From NCBI GenBank assembly GCA_001414345.1, contig LLCB01000022.1, positions 186,001 through 250,000 on the forward strand: DNA of 64,000 bases, in the 5' to 3' direction. Source of the DNA: Hymenoscyphus infarciens. Its lineage: Eukaryota; Ascomycota; Leotiomycetes; Helotiales; Helotiaceae. The first letter of the stretch is position 1. Every line of letters begins with the position of its first letter. The notes under the pieces are model-generated. The model searched no databases. It saw nothing but the letters and a program-made list of their open reading frames with translations, and was not told where the DNA came from. Positions 1 through 11,365 of this stretch are shown here, piece after piece. Made by a program: the position numbers and the translations under genes.

Positions 1-193
1 CTTCCTTGCAGAAAAAGGACTGTGCACATTTCTTCTTCATAGGGTCTGAAATGGGCAAGGTGCTCCAGGCCTCGGGTATACCGCTAGCAGTATGATTACA
101 AGAAGCTGGAATGTCACGAACTGCTGGAACAGTGGCGCCAGAAATGATGACAGGTAGAGCTGCAAGCAGCAATGCAATAATGGGGGTCTTCAT
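1..193 (-). CDS. Small secreted protein, 3' part cut off by window edge
   Basis: The minus strand opens with ATG at 193 and stays open to base 1, giving the first 64 residues. The N-terminus is a clear signal peptide: MKTP, then a run rich in Ile, Leu and Ala ending near VIISGA. The visible mature part contains three cysteines (SCNHT, KKKCAQSFFCKE), so disulfide bonds are possible. The rest lies outside the window, so family and length are unknown. I do not recognise the family. It could be a small secreted effector-like or cell-wall protein; that is inference from the signal peptide and cysteines only. The start is chosen because the hydrophobic leader begins directly at this ATG. Confidence 0.7.
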   Translation of the reverse strand, partial: MKTPIIALLLAALPVIISGATVPAVRDIPASCNHTASGIPEAWSTLPISDPMKKKCAQSFFCKE

Positions 194-2964
194 CCTGTTT
201 GGAGCTTGAAGATTAGAGTGAAGAACTGTGTGAGAGCAAGTCAGTATTGTCCCTTGAAATTTCAAAAGACCTCCTAAACATTGCTGCTTGCCAAATATAA
301 TGGAAAGTTGTAAGCCAACTTACTATGTATTGATTTGCGGAGGTTGATGTGTGTAGGAGTTAAGAAGAGGGGGGGTTGTGTCATGAAAGGGAAAGTGTGA
401 AGAAGGGGTTATTTATGCAGTATCCCTAAACCTCAATAGGAGCAATTATTTCCGACTAGGTATTGAATCGCTCATAAACAGAGCTTAGTTACTGGTGATT
501 GGTCAGGCTTCAAATTTCGCTTAAATTATTCCTTGTGAACATGTGGAGCAATTGCATGGTGTACGCGAATTCAAGTGAATTTTATTCACTACTTCTAGGG
601 CTACGAGCAAAAGGAGGGTGAATCTTTGTTGTCTAAACATGATTAGTCGTGATCTACTTTATTTCAGAGGGGAACCGTTCATTTGAAAACAGTGGCAATA
701 GGTGGAGATGAAACTAGATTTGGTTGATACTTGTAGCAGTGTCAAATCAAATACTTTCTTTTTGGGGGAAAAAGACTTATAAACATTGCTAACTCAAAAT
801 TGCTGCGGATTTTAATGATAGACAAGAGAATGACTATACTTTTTTATTCCATCCATCATACTATAGCAATGATCTTAGTCTCCTAAGATTTCTACTACAT
901 GAACACTTTGCGCTCAAAATGAAGCCATATTTTAAGAGATTTTTATAGATATTTAGTCTTACTAAACTAGCGTAAAGAACCAAGTTTCTTCGTTAACCCT
1001 TCCTAACCTCTGCTCTTTTCAGACAATCAAAATTTTTCTCCCGTCGCAAAACAAGAATGCGAGATTTACGTATTTATATCTCCACCTAGCAAATTAGATC
1101 CTTCATCCCAATTGCTTAACTAAATCTTGGAAGCTGACAATTGCTTATTTTTATAACAAAAGTTTGTCTTGGATACTTGAAGAGACCTATATGCTTCACG
1201 ATAATCTAGTACAACGCTTCCTGATTGGGGATGGATAGCTACACCCGCCGGTGAACTACCCAAGTAAACAGAATTAAGCTATATCCAGGTGAAATTCCCC
1301 TCGATTGATTTAGGAATCAAAGTCTTTGCTTTTGGTATAACCATAGCTGTGAGACGATAGATACATGCCTGTATTTCTCCCTACGGATGATTTCAAATTA
1401 CTACAAATACTTATCCAGGACACAAACAAAGGTCTTGAATCCCCGTCAGGAAGAAGCTGTCATTTGAAGGGTTCCCTTGAGCTCTTACACACACTTCAAT
1501 GCCACCACCTGGAATAATATGGATCGTTCTCACAATCCACCTAAACTCCCACAACCAGGTACATCAAATCACCAACTCCAGAATGTCCTGACGGGCATTG
1601 CGAAGACTTGATTGATGTTAGCTAAATCCAGCAACAAAGCATCATAACGACAACCCCAACGCAATCAGTCAGAGCAATGGATTCGAGATCAATCATAATA
1701 ATCACTTCAGCACAAGGTGATCACCATTTCGTGTACGGGTATATCAGCACAAGGTTCAAGCTTAATAGAGTACATAGATATAGGAGGTTCAATTAGAACA
1801 GAATAGAACCCAAGAAAAAAAAAGCGAACCAACACAAAAAAAGAAAGGCCCCCTACCCAAGGAACCCCACCATATCCATTTCCCTGTTTTCTAAAAAAAC
1901 GAAACTAGCCAACCTCGGTCGATTTCATAGTTTCCAACAGGTCGAGAGACGCAGGTTTGACAAGCGGACATATGCAGTGCAATCACCATGTAAAGTGATT
2001 TTTTAAAAAAAGCAAACAGGCAGGCAATCGAGCAAACAACAAAAATAGAAAGCATTCCAATTCATTCCACAAATCCAAATTTAATCTCAAAAAAGCAAGC
2101 GACTAAAAACGCCTCGCTACTCTTTCTTCTCGTTCGTCTCCTCGTAGAAGGTCGGAAGGGTCCAAAAATCGGTGGAAGACTCGACTATTTATGTATATAT
2201 GTTGCAAACCGCGTGGTGTTCGCAGGCGGCCCCAAAAGAAGAGAAAGGTGACAGGTACACCCCATTATATTAGTCGGATCGAGCTTCCACCCATCCCCGG
2301 ATCCGAGTCCAGTTCCGTCATCTTCTGTTATGATGTATTCGATGAATCCAGCTTATCCTCAAAAGTATCCAGTGAACCCCAAGCCAAACTTGTATGATGT
2401 TGTAGTATTGTAAAGGGGGAGGGTCATAGCAGCGTAAGTCGTGATGGTTGCCCAATCGCTGTAATGCTTTGGTTTCACAAATGGTATCCTATTCGTTCGT
2501 ACTTTCGTACATATTTTTATGGTCGTTTTCGTAATCGAGTCGCAGTAAGGGTTATTAAACTCGATGTGTGTTGCTTTTGATGGCGGTCGAAATTCTCGTC
2601 AAGGTCAATTCGTCCATTCGTCCGGCAGGCATCGCGCAACAATCGCGCAATCAGATATGTACTAACGCCAGGTCCGTGATAGAGAGTGTGTGTCCAACAA
2701 CAGTCAGCCCAAGGGAGACTTGAAGGGACCGTAATTACAATATGCAAGACAGTCGAAGAACAAAAAGCAAAATGGACGCCAAAAATCAAGCATGAAAACA
2801 TATTATGCTTGTAATGAGTACAAAGTCGACGCTGTACTTCCATACAGATAATTCGTAGGTAAGTGACCTATGCGAGAGGCAATTTGGGTATGCGCGCTCA
2901 CACAACATATCTAGAAGGGTTCGTCACTTCATAGCCTCGTCTCCCAAAGGTGTGGAGGGAGGCC
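194..2964. other. Intergenic region without a convincing gene
   Basis: This is the 5' side of the secreted-protein gene (194 to about 600) and the 3' side of the PIN4-like gene (about 2000-2964). Between them I see only short ORFs without codon bias or domains, some A-rich runs near 1815-1850 and no repeats or RNA genes. The last several hundred bases probably include the 3' UTR of the PIN4-like gene. Confidence 0.5.
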
Positions 2965-5009
2965 TTAGTGGAATCGACCGTTCGCGTTTCGGTCGGAGGA
3001 ATCTTGTATTCTGTTATCATCCCAGTCTCTTTCGATGCTGTTCAGATCAAGCTCACCACTTCCTTGATTCCGATGGCCATTCTGGCGAGGTCGTGCAAAG
3101 CCAGATCCCCATTCGCTACCAGGTCCTCGAGGTTGTCTCTCTGGTACAGCCGAGGCACCGTTTCGAGGAGTATCATCATAGTTTCCATTAATTGGACGAT
3201 GGCTTCCGATGGGACCGGCGCTTGGGGTATGGTTGTCTCTCTCTTGGCCAATTCGACCATTGGATCTGGTAGGGCGATCAAGTCCGATGGACATGTTACT
3301 CAGGTTATGAGCGAGGAAGGACTCGTCGCGGCCATTCATTTGTCCGCCGGCCGAGGTTGGTGTCAGGTTAGGGGTGCCCGATGCTGCAGATGAGTGACCG
3401 TAGTCAGTATACCGTGAAATGTTTTGGGAGGGGTTGGCCGGATAACTGGCAACAGATTGGGCAGGCGAGGGTGTATACGAACGCAAGTCAGCGAAAGATT
3501 TGGCAGCCCGAAGATTATGGGCGGCGTTGAGTCCCAATCCTGGCGAAGCGGGGATATCCAAAAGGCCAGAGCCTTGGCGGCCAAGTGTGTGGTTGTAGTA
3601 ACCAGATTCATTCTCTCGCGCAATGGCAAAGTCAATTGTCGCCGCTCGGTTCAAACCACGACGCTCGGTGTTGTAGTAGTTTTGTGGGATGGATGGAACC
3701 GCGGGGCTTATAGAACTTTGTTGGCGGGTCTTGTAAATTTGAACACATCTTCCATCTCCCACTCCCTCCGACCGGTGTTCAAGCCCCATGTTATGAGCTA
3801 AGGTATGGATGATCTTTCGATGTTGAGGAGAAACAGTGCTTGGGAAGACCAAGATCTCACGGTTGGTGTCATTCTTGAACAACGTGAGCTCAGTAAAGTA
3901 CGTTAAAGTTGTCATATCGTTCATGTCCACGCCAGCAACATTGATTCCTGAAGCACCAGATGGCGCTGACTGATAGTCACTTCCCTTGGATCTCATCTGG
4001 ACTGGTGATGGAGAGGCGGGAATCGTATTGGAGTGAAGTGAGTTCATCGAGGTTTGTGAATGAAGGGGTGGGACCGATGCATTTCCAATGGGCCGATGCT
4101 GCTCCTCTAATTGACCACGTCTCTCTCTCTTATCCCGCTCGATCCGTTCCCTTTCTGCAGCGGGCAACATCTTCTTGTACTCCACTCGCAATTTTCTTCC
4201 CTGTAAATCCATATGGTTCATCGCATCGATGACTTGCGAAGTCTCTTCGGCCGTAGTGAAGTTTGCAAAAGCAAGTCCTCGGAAGACTCCGTTATCAAAG
4301 TGATAGTTGAAAGCGTATGGCAATGGGAGGTTCATATCTGTCATGAGGGCTACAAGCGATTCCTTCTTGACTGCAAAAGGTATATTTTTAATGACGATGG
4401 CGGTGGGGATGAGCTCGTCATGGTCAGGAGGTGGTGAGATTCGAGGATGATGTGGTTGCATATGCGATTGACTGTATTGACCGTTAAGCTGATGGCCGTT
4501 CAACTGATGTATGCCTACGTTGGGCATAGGTGATTGCATTTGGCTATTGTCCATCCAAGTCTAAGGAGGGAGAGGTTAGCCATAATTCTATTCCACCAAT
4601 GTCATCGCAGACTTACTGGAGGAAGTCCTGTTCTGCGGCTGGAGGGTTTGACCCGACCGGTGCCTCCCATCGTATTGATGCCATTAATCCCATTCATACC
4701 GCCAGTCATGTTTGCACCTCCGTAGTTCCATGTTTGATTATCATAGGGGTAATTGTTGGAATGTTGGAGCGACCCTGAGGGTATCCGGTCAAATCGTGAA
4801 GGCAGGTTGTCAAATCGCCCATTTGCTTGCTCCTCCTGTGCATAGATGCCCTGCTGCAGTTGTGATGACGCGTAGCTGTCGAAATTTCGCGATGGTTGGC
4901 GATTCAAATTATTGTTGTTCAAGCCGTTGTAGCGGGAATTGTTTGGGGAACGGTTGGAGGGGGGGAACTCCTGAGGGTACATTTCCTGGAGGTACTGATG
5001 AGTTGACAT
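2965..5009 (-). CDS. PIN4/Cip-like RNA-binding protein with RRM and R3H domains
   Basis: Two exons, 4617..5009 and 2965..4560, are joined over a 56-bp intron (GTAAGT donor, CTCCTTAG acceptor) and encode 662 residues. The N-terminus is Asn/Gln/Tyr-rich. An RRM follows at about residues 178-262, with the RNP-like strands TAIVIKNIPF and FRGLAFANFT, then an Arg/Glu-rich helix. An R3H-type domain lies at about 350-408 (LTYFTELTLFKND, RKIIHTLAHNMGLEH). The C-terminal 250 residues are disordered and rich in Ser, Pro, Asn and Gly. This order matches fungal Pin4/Mdt1 and fission-yeast Cip1/Cip2, which act in post-transcriptional control and cell-cycle or stress responses. The exon join keeps frame (LPP then TWMDNSQ). 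Start MSTHQYLQEMYP is the first ATG of the exon-1 frame that I could use; a further 5' non-coding exon is possible. Confidence 0.85.
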
Positions 5010-5447
5010 TATGAACCGACGAAGAAGTTCGAATAACCAGGAGGGGGGAGTTGTGGTTGGAGAGAGACAGAGCTCTTATGCTGCTCTCACACGCTATGCA
5101 AGGAGCCGACAGTGGCACGCAGAGACAGCTCAAATGGCTGGTTCGCCCCGAACTCCACGCTTGTGCAGCTTGGGCGAAGGTGACGATGTCGCTAAGAGAG
5201 GGTGCAAGTGCAGCTGGAGGAAGAGCCGCTGTCGAGGATTTCGAGCTTTGTGAAGCTGTGCTGGGAGGTCTGCAGCCGTTTGGCGTGCAAGAGTTGGGGT
5301 GGTGATGTCTTCGGTACTTGGGGGCAGGGAAACCTTTTTTCTCGGTGCAGCTTGGCTCAGACTCAGAGCGGCTGCCGTGGGCGAGGGATGATGGCCTTAG
5401 AGAGGGCACGGGGGGTTCGCGACAGGTCGTTGGGCTCGTCTATGATA

Positions 5448-5478
<31 letters not shown>
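5448..5478. repeat. (GTC)10 trinucleotide microsatellite
   Basis: Uninterrupted GTC repeats on the plus strand, about 440 bp upstream of the PIN4-like start codon, so probably in its leader or promoter. Read from the minus strand it is (GAC)n. Confidence 0.9.
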
Positions 5479-8400
5479 GGCGGTATATACCAGTCGTGAG
5501 CACACAGAATCAGCAAAGAGTGTGTCGAGGACAATGAGGATATAAAGCAGAGACGGAAGGGCGAAGAAAGTCGCTGCTGGGTACCAAGGTAGAGACCGCG
5601 CTGTCAAGGGGAGGAAATGCGATGGGAGTTCCAGTTCTCAATTTTTGCTGCTGAGGACGGCGGGCTCACCTCCAAGCTAAACTCCTTTCGGCTAATTTTC
5701 TACAAGGGAGGGCAACCACGAGTTCTTGTGCTCGGTAGCCGTAGGTGGTAGCTCGAGACTACTCGTCAGGCCAGCAAAAGAGATATGATCATATGAGTCT
5801 GCGCGAGAATTGCTTTATCGATGACAGTATCATCTCATCGTCTTGACGCACATTGAAATGCTTTAGTATCTCATTTTTCACTTTAGCAATCGAGCTATCC
5901 TCGGCACTTGTTTTCCTCGGTTTTCTATGTTTTCTATGCTTTCTATGTTTTCTATGTGTTGTTCGTTGTTCGTTGGTACTAGTAGCGTGGGGAGAGGAGG
6001 GATGATACCCTGACGCAGATGCCCGTGAGGCCCGTCTGCAGTGAAATATCTATGTTGCTAGGCACATTGAAAGTGGTGGAACGGTAGCTGCAAATCTCCC
6101 ATCACCATGGCCCTCCTTCTCGGGCCCGCATCCTCCTTTGGTGTTGGTGTTGGAGCAGAGCTCAATAAAAGTAGCAGTAAATAGATACCTCTTTCGTTCT
6201 CGTTGTTCCAACCCTACAGCACAATTCGAACACCGTGGTTCTCAATGAACTGGGTTCATGGCCTTGAATTATCCTAGAGAGTTGGAATAACGAGAGAAGT
6301 ACCTAAGCAGGTACGACAGAGTGATAAGAGTGCACCCAGCTAGAGTAGCTGCAAACATACCACGACGATGTGAGGATGGGACGAAAGTCTGGAGGTGCAC
6401 CACCACCACCACCACCACGCACAAGCAAAAAGCAAGCTGGAACCCTTCGGTATGCCGTTGTCTACAGCCGGTCGTCAGGGCCCAACCTTGGGTCCTTTTG
6501 ACCGGCCTTGGAAAGGGGAAACTCGCCAGCCTCCAAACAGAACCCGGTCGCAGGCGGGTAACCAGGTCGCCCAAATTTTGAGGCGGTGGATGTCTGAAGG
6601 GGACCTCGACGTCGATCATGAGTATTCACACAATGTCAATGTCCCGGGAGCTCCAACCATCCGTTGTGTCTTTGAGTGACGTGTGACTCTGCTCCAGAGC
6701 AAACCAGCGTTGGATTTCCGACCTTGCTGGACTCAGGATGGCTGGTGTGAGAGAATTCTAGTGTTGTTGGATGGTATTGAGAGTTCGAAGGTATTCAGGG
6801 GTATTCGCGGCGCGTCAGCAACCTGAGATGAAGGCGCACATCCTGACTGTAGAATGTGTGGGGAAGTTAATATATCATCATTCGTGTTGGCCACCACCAC
6901 TCCCGTACCACTCCCGTACCTCGATTCCACAGCTTCCTTTCCTGATATCTCGCAGGCTACTCGTTGTGTGTCACGATACTTGTAATATCTTCCAAATCCT
7001 ACGATGACATCCACCGTATCCACCACATCCACATCCCATGCAAACCGCTCGCTAACCACGCTTCCATACAGATCCCAAGTTCAAGTCGAGGGGTCTTCTA
7101 AGGGTGCAGAGTCGCCTGCATCACAGGCCAATAGATTCGTACGACGTGACCGATGGAGAGACCAAACTACATCCTGCATCATCCGTTGGTCGATGAAGAC
7201 ATGGTTTCTCAACCTCTGATTCTCTTGGTCCGATGGCACGGGTTCTCGACTCACACATCCATCGTCAAATACGATGCGGAGTGGAAATCGCCTCTTTGAG
7301 AGACCATCACTCGGTCAGAAGAGGCGCAACCTACCTTCTTTTGTCGCGGATGAAGTACTTGTGGACATTGGAAAGGAACGAGGTCTCACCCGCTGGAATA
7401 TATTCTGCAGCTAAGGATATACGTTGTTCTAATATGATAACAAAGAGCCTCTCCAACCTATACATTTCCTCTTATCAATACTCCAGCGGCACGACCACCC
7501 GAAGCACGAAATGCGCTGACGAGCCTGGATTTTGGAAATGAAGTGAAGAAAGAATACCCTGGGAATACACGCAGTTGGCCCTTTCTTTTTCTTGTATCTT
7601 CACGGCCCGAAAATTCAAGACTCTTTTTGCATTCTCGTAAGAAAAAGGAAATGGCCAATAGTTCAGACGAAAAAGAGTGATGCAATGAACAAACATTCTT
7701 CTAGAAGCAGATCGCGATTCACAAAACTTTCCGATGTCACACTATGTAATTGCCTCTACATATAAATGTGTAACCGAAGCCTCCCGATCTTCAGTCCCAT
7801 CTTTTGGGTTTCTGATGGTCTCTGATGGCGTCAAAAGATAGCGCCCTCAAAGAGGGAGGTGTTCCGTGACGAAATTCTCCTTAGGAGTTCAGGACACGTG
7901 GCTGTGGGGATCATGACTTATTTTTGCCGACCGGCACCTTGAGACGCCCAACCGCTAACAGTATTTCACACTTCCAAATCGGGACGGTTGTTTCGGGTTT
8001 GGATTTCGGAGTGGTTTGACTGAACTCAAATTTAAAGCACACAAGACGGGAAAACTCATTGATGTTATCACGGACCAGGCCAAGCTAAACAGGTGGTCCA
8101 AGTTAATAAAGCCCATCGAATTCCCACCCAGCGGTACGCCCTGCCAGTCCAACAGTTCTTACCAAGCGCTGTCTTTTTCCAGAGAATCTCACAGATGCAA
8201 TGAAGCGAGGAGGGGAGTGTCCTTTTTGAGATCAACATCAAACCTCACGATGAAAAAAACTCGCAAAAAACGCCTCCGAATCGATTTCATATCTCCTTTT
8301 AATATAACATGATACGGGTACCACCAATCTCTCGTCTTTTTTCGTTTTTTCCCTAGTTGGAAAAAAGGGGTTCAACACGCTAGAAATGATGCGTCCCGGG

Positions 8401-8726
8401 TCCCGTCACCTACCGGATGCCTTCCACGCCTTGGCAATTAACGGCGATCATTAGGTACAAATTCGTTGAACTCTCCCCACAACTCCAACAGAGCAATAAG
8501 AAAACACTCTACAAGAAACATATACAATATTCCTTGAAATCCAGGTCCCGAGGCCAAGGAATTTCATTTGGTAACCCGGAATTTGTTCGTCAGCGAACGT
8601 GACATACGAAAGAATCGAAAATATGGAGGCGCGTTGGGAATCGACTTCATTTTAATATGATGAGACGATGAGACGATGAGAAGTGAGAAGATGTCTGTGC
8701 GTACAGAAGGAATGCAGCAATCCTCT
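5479..8726. other. Gene-poor stretch upstream of the Tc1 element
   Basis: The 3.2 kb contain no ORF with convincing coding character. Simple repeats are present: a TCTATGTTT-like run at about 5922-5957 and (CAC)n at about 6395-6418. Several frames between 7004 and 7427 are open for 40-70 codons but are broken by stops; they may be decayed coding sequence or chance. Confidence 0.4.
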
Positions 8727-8728
8727 TA

Positions 8729-10079
8729 CTTCGTCCCAGGCGAAACAGTCCATAATAGATACGATTTTCACAAGGGTGTAAACAGAGTGTTTTTCAGGGG
8801 TTTTATTACAATACTGCTTTTCTACTATTTTATATACCACCCGTCCGCTGCTATCACATCTACACATCTCTCACGCATTATTCTAATTAACTCTACTACT
8901 ACCTCTTTTAGGATAGATTCCTATACTTTAAGAACTGTCTTTCTTAGCCTACTCTTCGAGTTATAAACCTCTAGATAGTAGGCCTCGATATAGTCCTTTA
9001 TAATATCCTATAGAGTCTCTATAGGGTTTAAGTTAGGAGAGAGAGCTAGCTATAGAATTAGCTCTATTCCGATTACTTTAAGAACCTCGTAAGTAAACGC
9101 AGCGTCATATCTCTTAGCGTTGTCTTATTAAAATTCCATCTACGGGTATTACCTTATTAAGGAGTCTATAACAGGAAGAATAATACTAGAGTAACTCCCG
9201 GTATTAATAGTTTCCTACTTTTTCTCCTAAAATATGCCTTTCACTCTACCTAGCCGCCTATATATCCCTCCCTAGAATATCTACCCGATCCTTCTTTAAT
9301 GCCTTACCGAGACATAGTTCTTATGGTAGGCCTCGCTTATCCGCCGCGTATAGTACTACTTATTATGGGTCCCTGAGTTAGCCTAAGTCTCGTCTATAAA
9401 GAGAACCTAGTTCTATTACTCGTCGGTCTAGTCCATATGCTCTAAGGCCTAGGCTAACCGATCTATAGTATGTTATTTAGTGAGAGGTAGCTTCTTTCTT
9501 TAATAGCGACGAGCGAAGCCTTTCTAAACAAGAGCGGTCCAGATCGCCTTCTCTCTACAGTCCCAGTTTAAGATAGCAGGGATGTCTTGCCAAGGCGTCT
9601 ACTGGTTCGTTCTATTCGCAGTTACCTATTCAACAAGTTGCTTACGTTATAGGGTATTAAGTCTAACGTAGCGTCCGGTTTTATTCTTTTATAGAGTAAG
9701 ACAGTGAGCTAAAGCATAGCATACCTAGTTATAGGTATAACCAGTTTATAAAACGATGTCGTCTCTAGACTATCCTACGATAAAAAAGAGCGTAGAAACT
9801 TAGAGGCGAGCGTCCCGAGTAAGCTCTATAGCCTTCTTATATTTAGGAGTAATATTCATTATAATAGAGTAAGAGTAGAGTAAAAGAGAGAAGCAAAAGT
9901 GACTATAGATACTTGAGAATTCGGTAAAAACACTAAGAAAGCAGCGTTAAAATACCCTTAGAAATTAGGTGGATAATCCTAATTTACCCCTTTTTACCCC
10001 TATTAAAACCCCTGTTTTCTCCCTTGTAAACACCCTTGAAAATTGGTATCCATTATGGACTGTTTCGCCTGGGACTAAG
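8729..10079 (-). mobile_element. RIP-inactivated Tc1/mariner DNA transposon
   Basis: The element is 1351 bp long and flanked by TA at 8727-8728 and 10080-10081, the target duplication expected for Tc1/mariner. Its ends are inverted repeats of about 33 bp with two mismatches, both containing GTCCCAGGCGAAACAGTCC. The minus strand carries a dead transposase. A LFIDET motif encoding the first Asp lies at about 9388-9408, an Asp-Asn-Ala at 9118-9124 and SPNLNPIE at about 9016-9040. The spacing from the second Asp to Glu is 34 residues (DD34E). In-frame stops are TAG/TAA at places where the family has Trp or Gln. Interior AT enrichment and the type of changes point to RIP. Insertion split ordinary gene-poor DNA, not a recognisable gene. 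Confidence 0.9.
9010..9410 (-). pseudogene. DDE transposase relic of the Tc1 element
   Basis: This is the catalytic core of the transposase, readable only when TAA/TAG stops are tolerated. The order on the minus strand is LFIDET, then a degenerate stretch, then two stops followed by DNA (Asp-Asn-Ala), then LALSPNLNPIETL flanked by TAG codons at the usual Trp positions. All three acidic residues are still encoded. The protein cannot be produced from this copy because of the many stops and some frame uncertainty upstream. Confidence 0.8.
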
Positions 10080-10081
10080 TA

Positions 10082-10808
10082 GCAAAGGCTTCATTCACAG
10101 TGCATTATCACAATCACTATACATATACATGAACATCCCATCAAATTTTTTCACTCGAAATTTTCTTCTTATCAACCGGAGATCCTTCAATTTCGCACCA
10201 CGAACCCTGAGGTTAGACTGATACGAAGGAAGACATAGTGATCGCGCTCTCTGAAACTTGATATCTACAGGCAGGGACGTTGGGATAATTGGTTGGAGTT
10301 TACTTACGGAGTACAGAGTACAGTATGGATTCAAGGTGGGAATTTGCAATTCGAAATCCTCACCATTTAAGTCGACTAGTTGCGTACCGGTAACGAATCT
10401 TTCAAATCTTCTTCCTTCAATACGGCTCGTTTCTAACAGCATATCAAAGGCCTCACACTGCCGCCATCACCAAGGCTCAACTACCCCTTATCCGATTCGC
10501 CCAGAAGGCGGCCGCAGAACCACGACCTGCTCACAACGCGGGCAATTATTTTCGGGCCCCGGCTTCCTTGAACCGCCCGGCGGCACGGGAGATTCGTCTG
10601 AGGGTTTGAGGGGAGATTTTTGGGAAGCTTTCGGTCATGTGATTCCATGGATCTTTACGATCGCCTCCCACCCAGTTGTCCTAAATGGTTGGTATTATGA
10701 GTCGGTCAATTGCACAGAAAAAACCACACAACCAACCGGTATTTGACTGTAATACGTTTTGCTTAAAGCTGCTATATCACGTGCCTACAATCACAGGACG
10801 ACATCTGG
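10082..10808. other. Short intergenic spacer between two transposons
   Basis: Ordinary base composition. Open frames of up to about 160 codons overlap on both strands without domains or bias, so no gene is called. It is host DNA separating the Tc1 copy from the 541-bp element. Confidence 0.4.
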
Positions 10809-10816
10809 TTCTTCTC
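10809..10816. repeat. Left target-site duplication TTCTTCTC
   Basis: Exact 8-bp copy directly before GGGTACG of the left inverted repeat; the partner is at 11358-11365 directly after CGTACCC. Confidence 0.9.
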
Positions 10817-11357
10817 GGGTACGATTATTTGGTACGGAAGACGCATAAAAGTGAGGCGTGCACAACAACGCCTCCACGCCCACACTATGCCTAATTAGTA
10901 CTAGATTCCGTCCGACCTAGGCTAAAGTCTAGCCGGCCTACGCCGGTATTTAACCGCTCACACTCCCACTACCCTTTATAACTTTTTTATACCCCTTTTG
11001 CTACGATGGACTTGAGGCTCTACCACGTGACGTCGCCTACTGCGGGGTCTCCTTTTTAACCTTCCTTTACTCTTTAGTATAAGTCTCGCTAATCGGAATA
11101 TATTATTTCCCCTTATTAATAACGTTTATTCGCTAAAAGATCTATATACTATAAAAGATAGCTCTCACGTGAGCTGGCATATGTTATATCAGCGTTAAGG
11201 CGATAGAAAGGTAGGAAGGCGCTATAGCGGAGCTCGATGATTAAGCGCCCCTTAGAGGAGTAGGTCGAGGCTAGCTAAAATAGGAATAGATTCGTTCGCC
11301 AGCCGCACTTATGCATGCCTCACTTTTATGCGTCTTCCGTACCAAATAATCGTACCC
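10817..11357. mobile_element. Non-autonomous 541-bp TIR element (MITE-like)
   Basis: The ends are long inverted repeats starting GGGTACGATTATTTGGTACG. They match perfectly for 41 bp and imperfectly to about 49 bp. An exact 8-bp direct repeat, TTCTTCTC, flanks the element at 10809-10816 and 11358-11365. There is no ORF of note, so the copy would need a transposase from elsewhere. An 8-bp target duplication is typical of hAT-like elements, and Mutator-like elements make 8-11 bp. The termini do not let me choose. The interior is only moderately AT-rich, and the perfect end repeats suggest a fairly recent insertion. Confidence 0.9.
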
Positions 11358-11365
11358 TTCTTCTC
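11358..11365. repeat. Right target-site duplication TTCTTCTC
   Basis: Exact copy of 10809-10816, bordering the right inverted repeat. Confidence 0.9.

Noticed and set aside
2517..2843. 108-codon minus-strand frame
   Set aside because: It lies in the likely 3' flank of the PIN4-like gene, with no domain, signal peptide or codon bias.
6395..6679. 94-codon frame starting with Met followed by seven His
   Set aside because: It is a (CAC)n microsatellite read in frame. The remainder has no domain or bias, so neither a gene nor a cloning tag is supported.
7004..7427. A frame of 71 codons, a TGA and 64 further open codons in the same frame (FVADEVLVDIGKERGLTRW)
   Set aside because: No splice sites bridge the stop cleanly, other frames are equally open and no family is recognisable. 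It may be decayed coding DNA but is too weak to call.
10095..10442. 115-codon minus-strand frame between two transposons
   Set aside because: Open by chance in a short spacer; overlapping plus-strand frames are equally long and nothing in it resembles a known protein.
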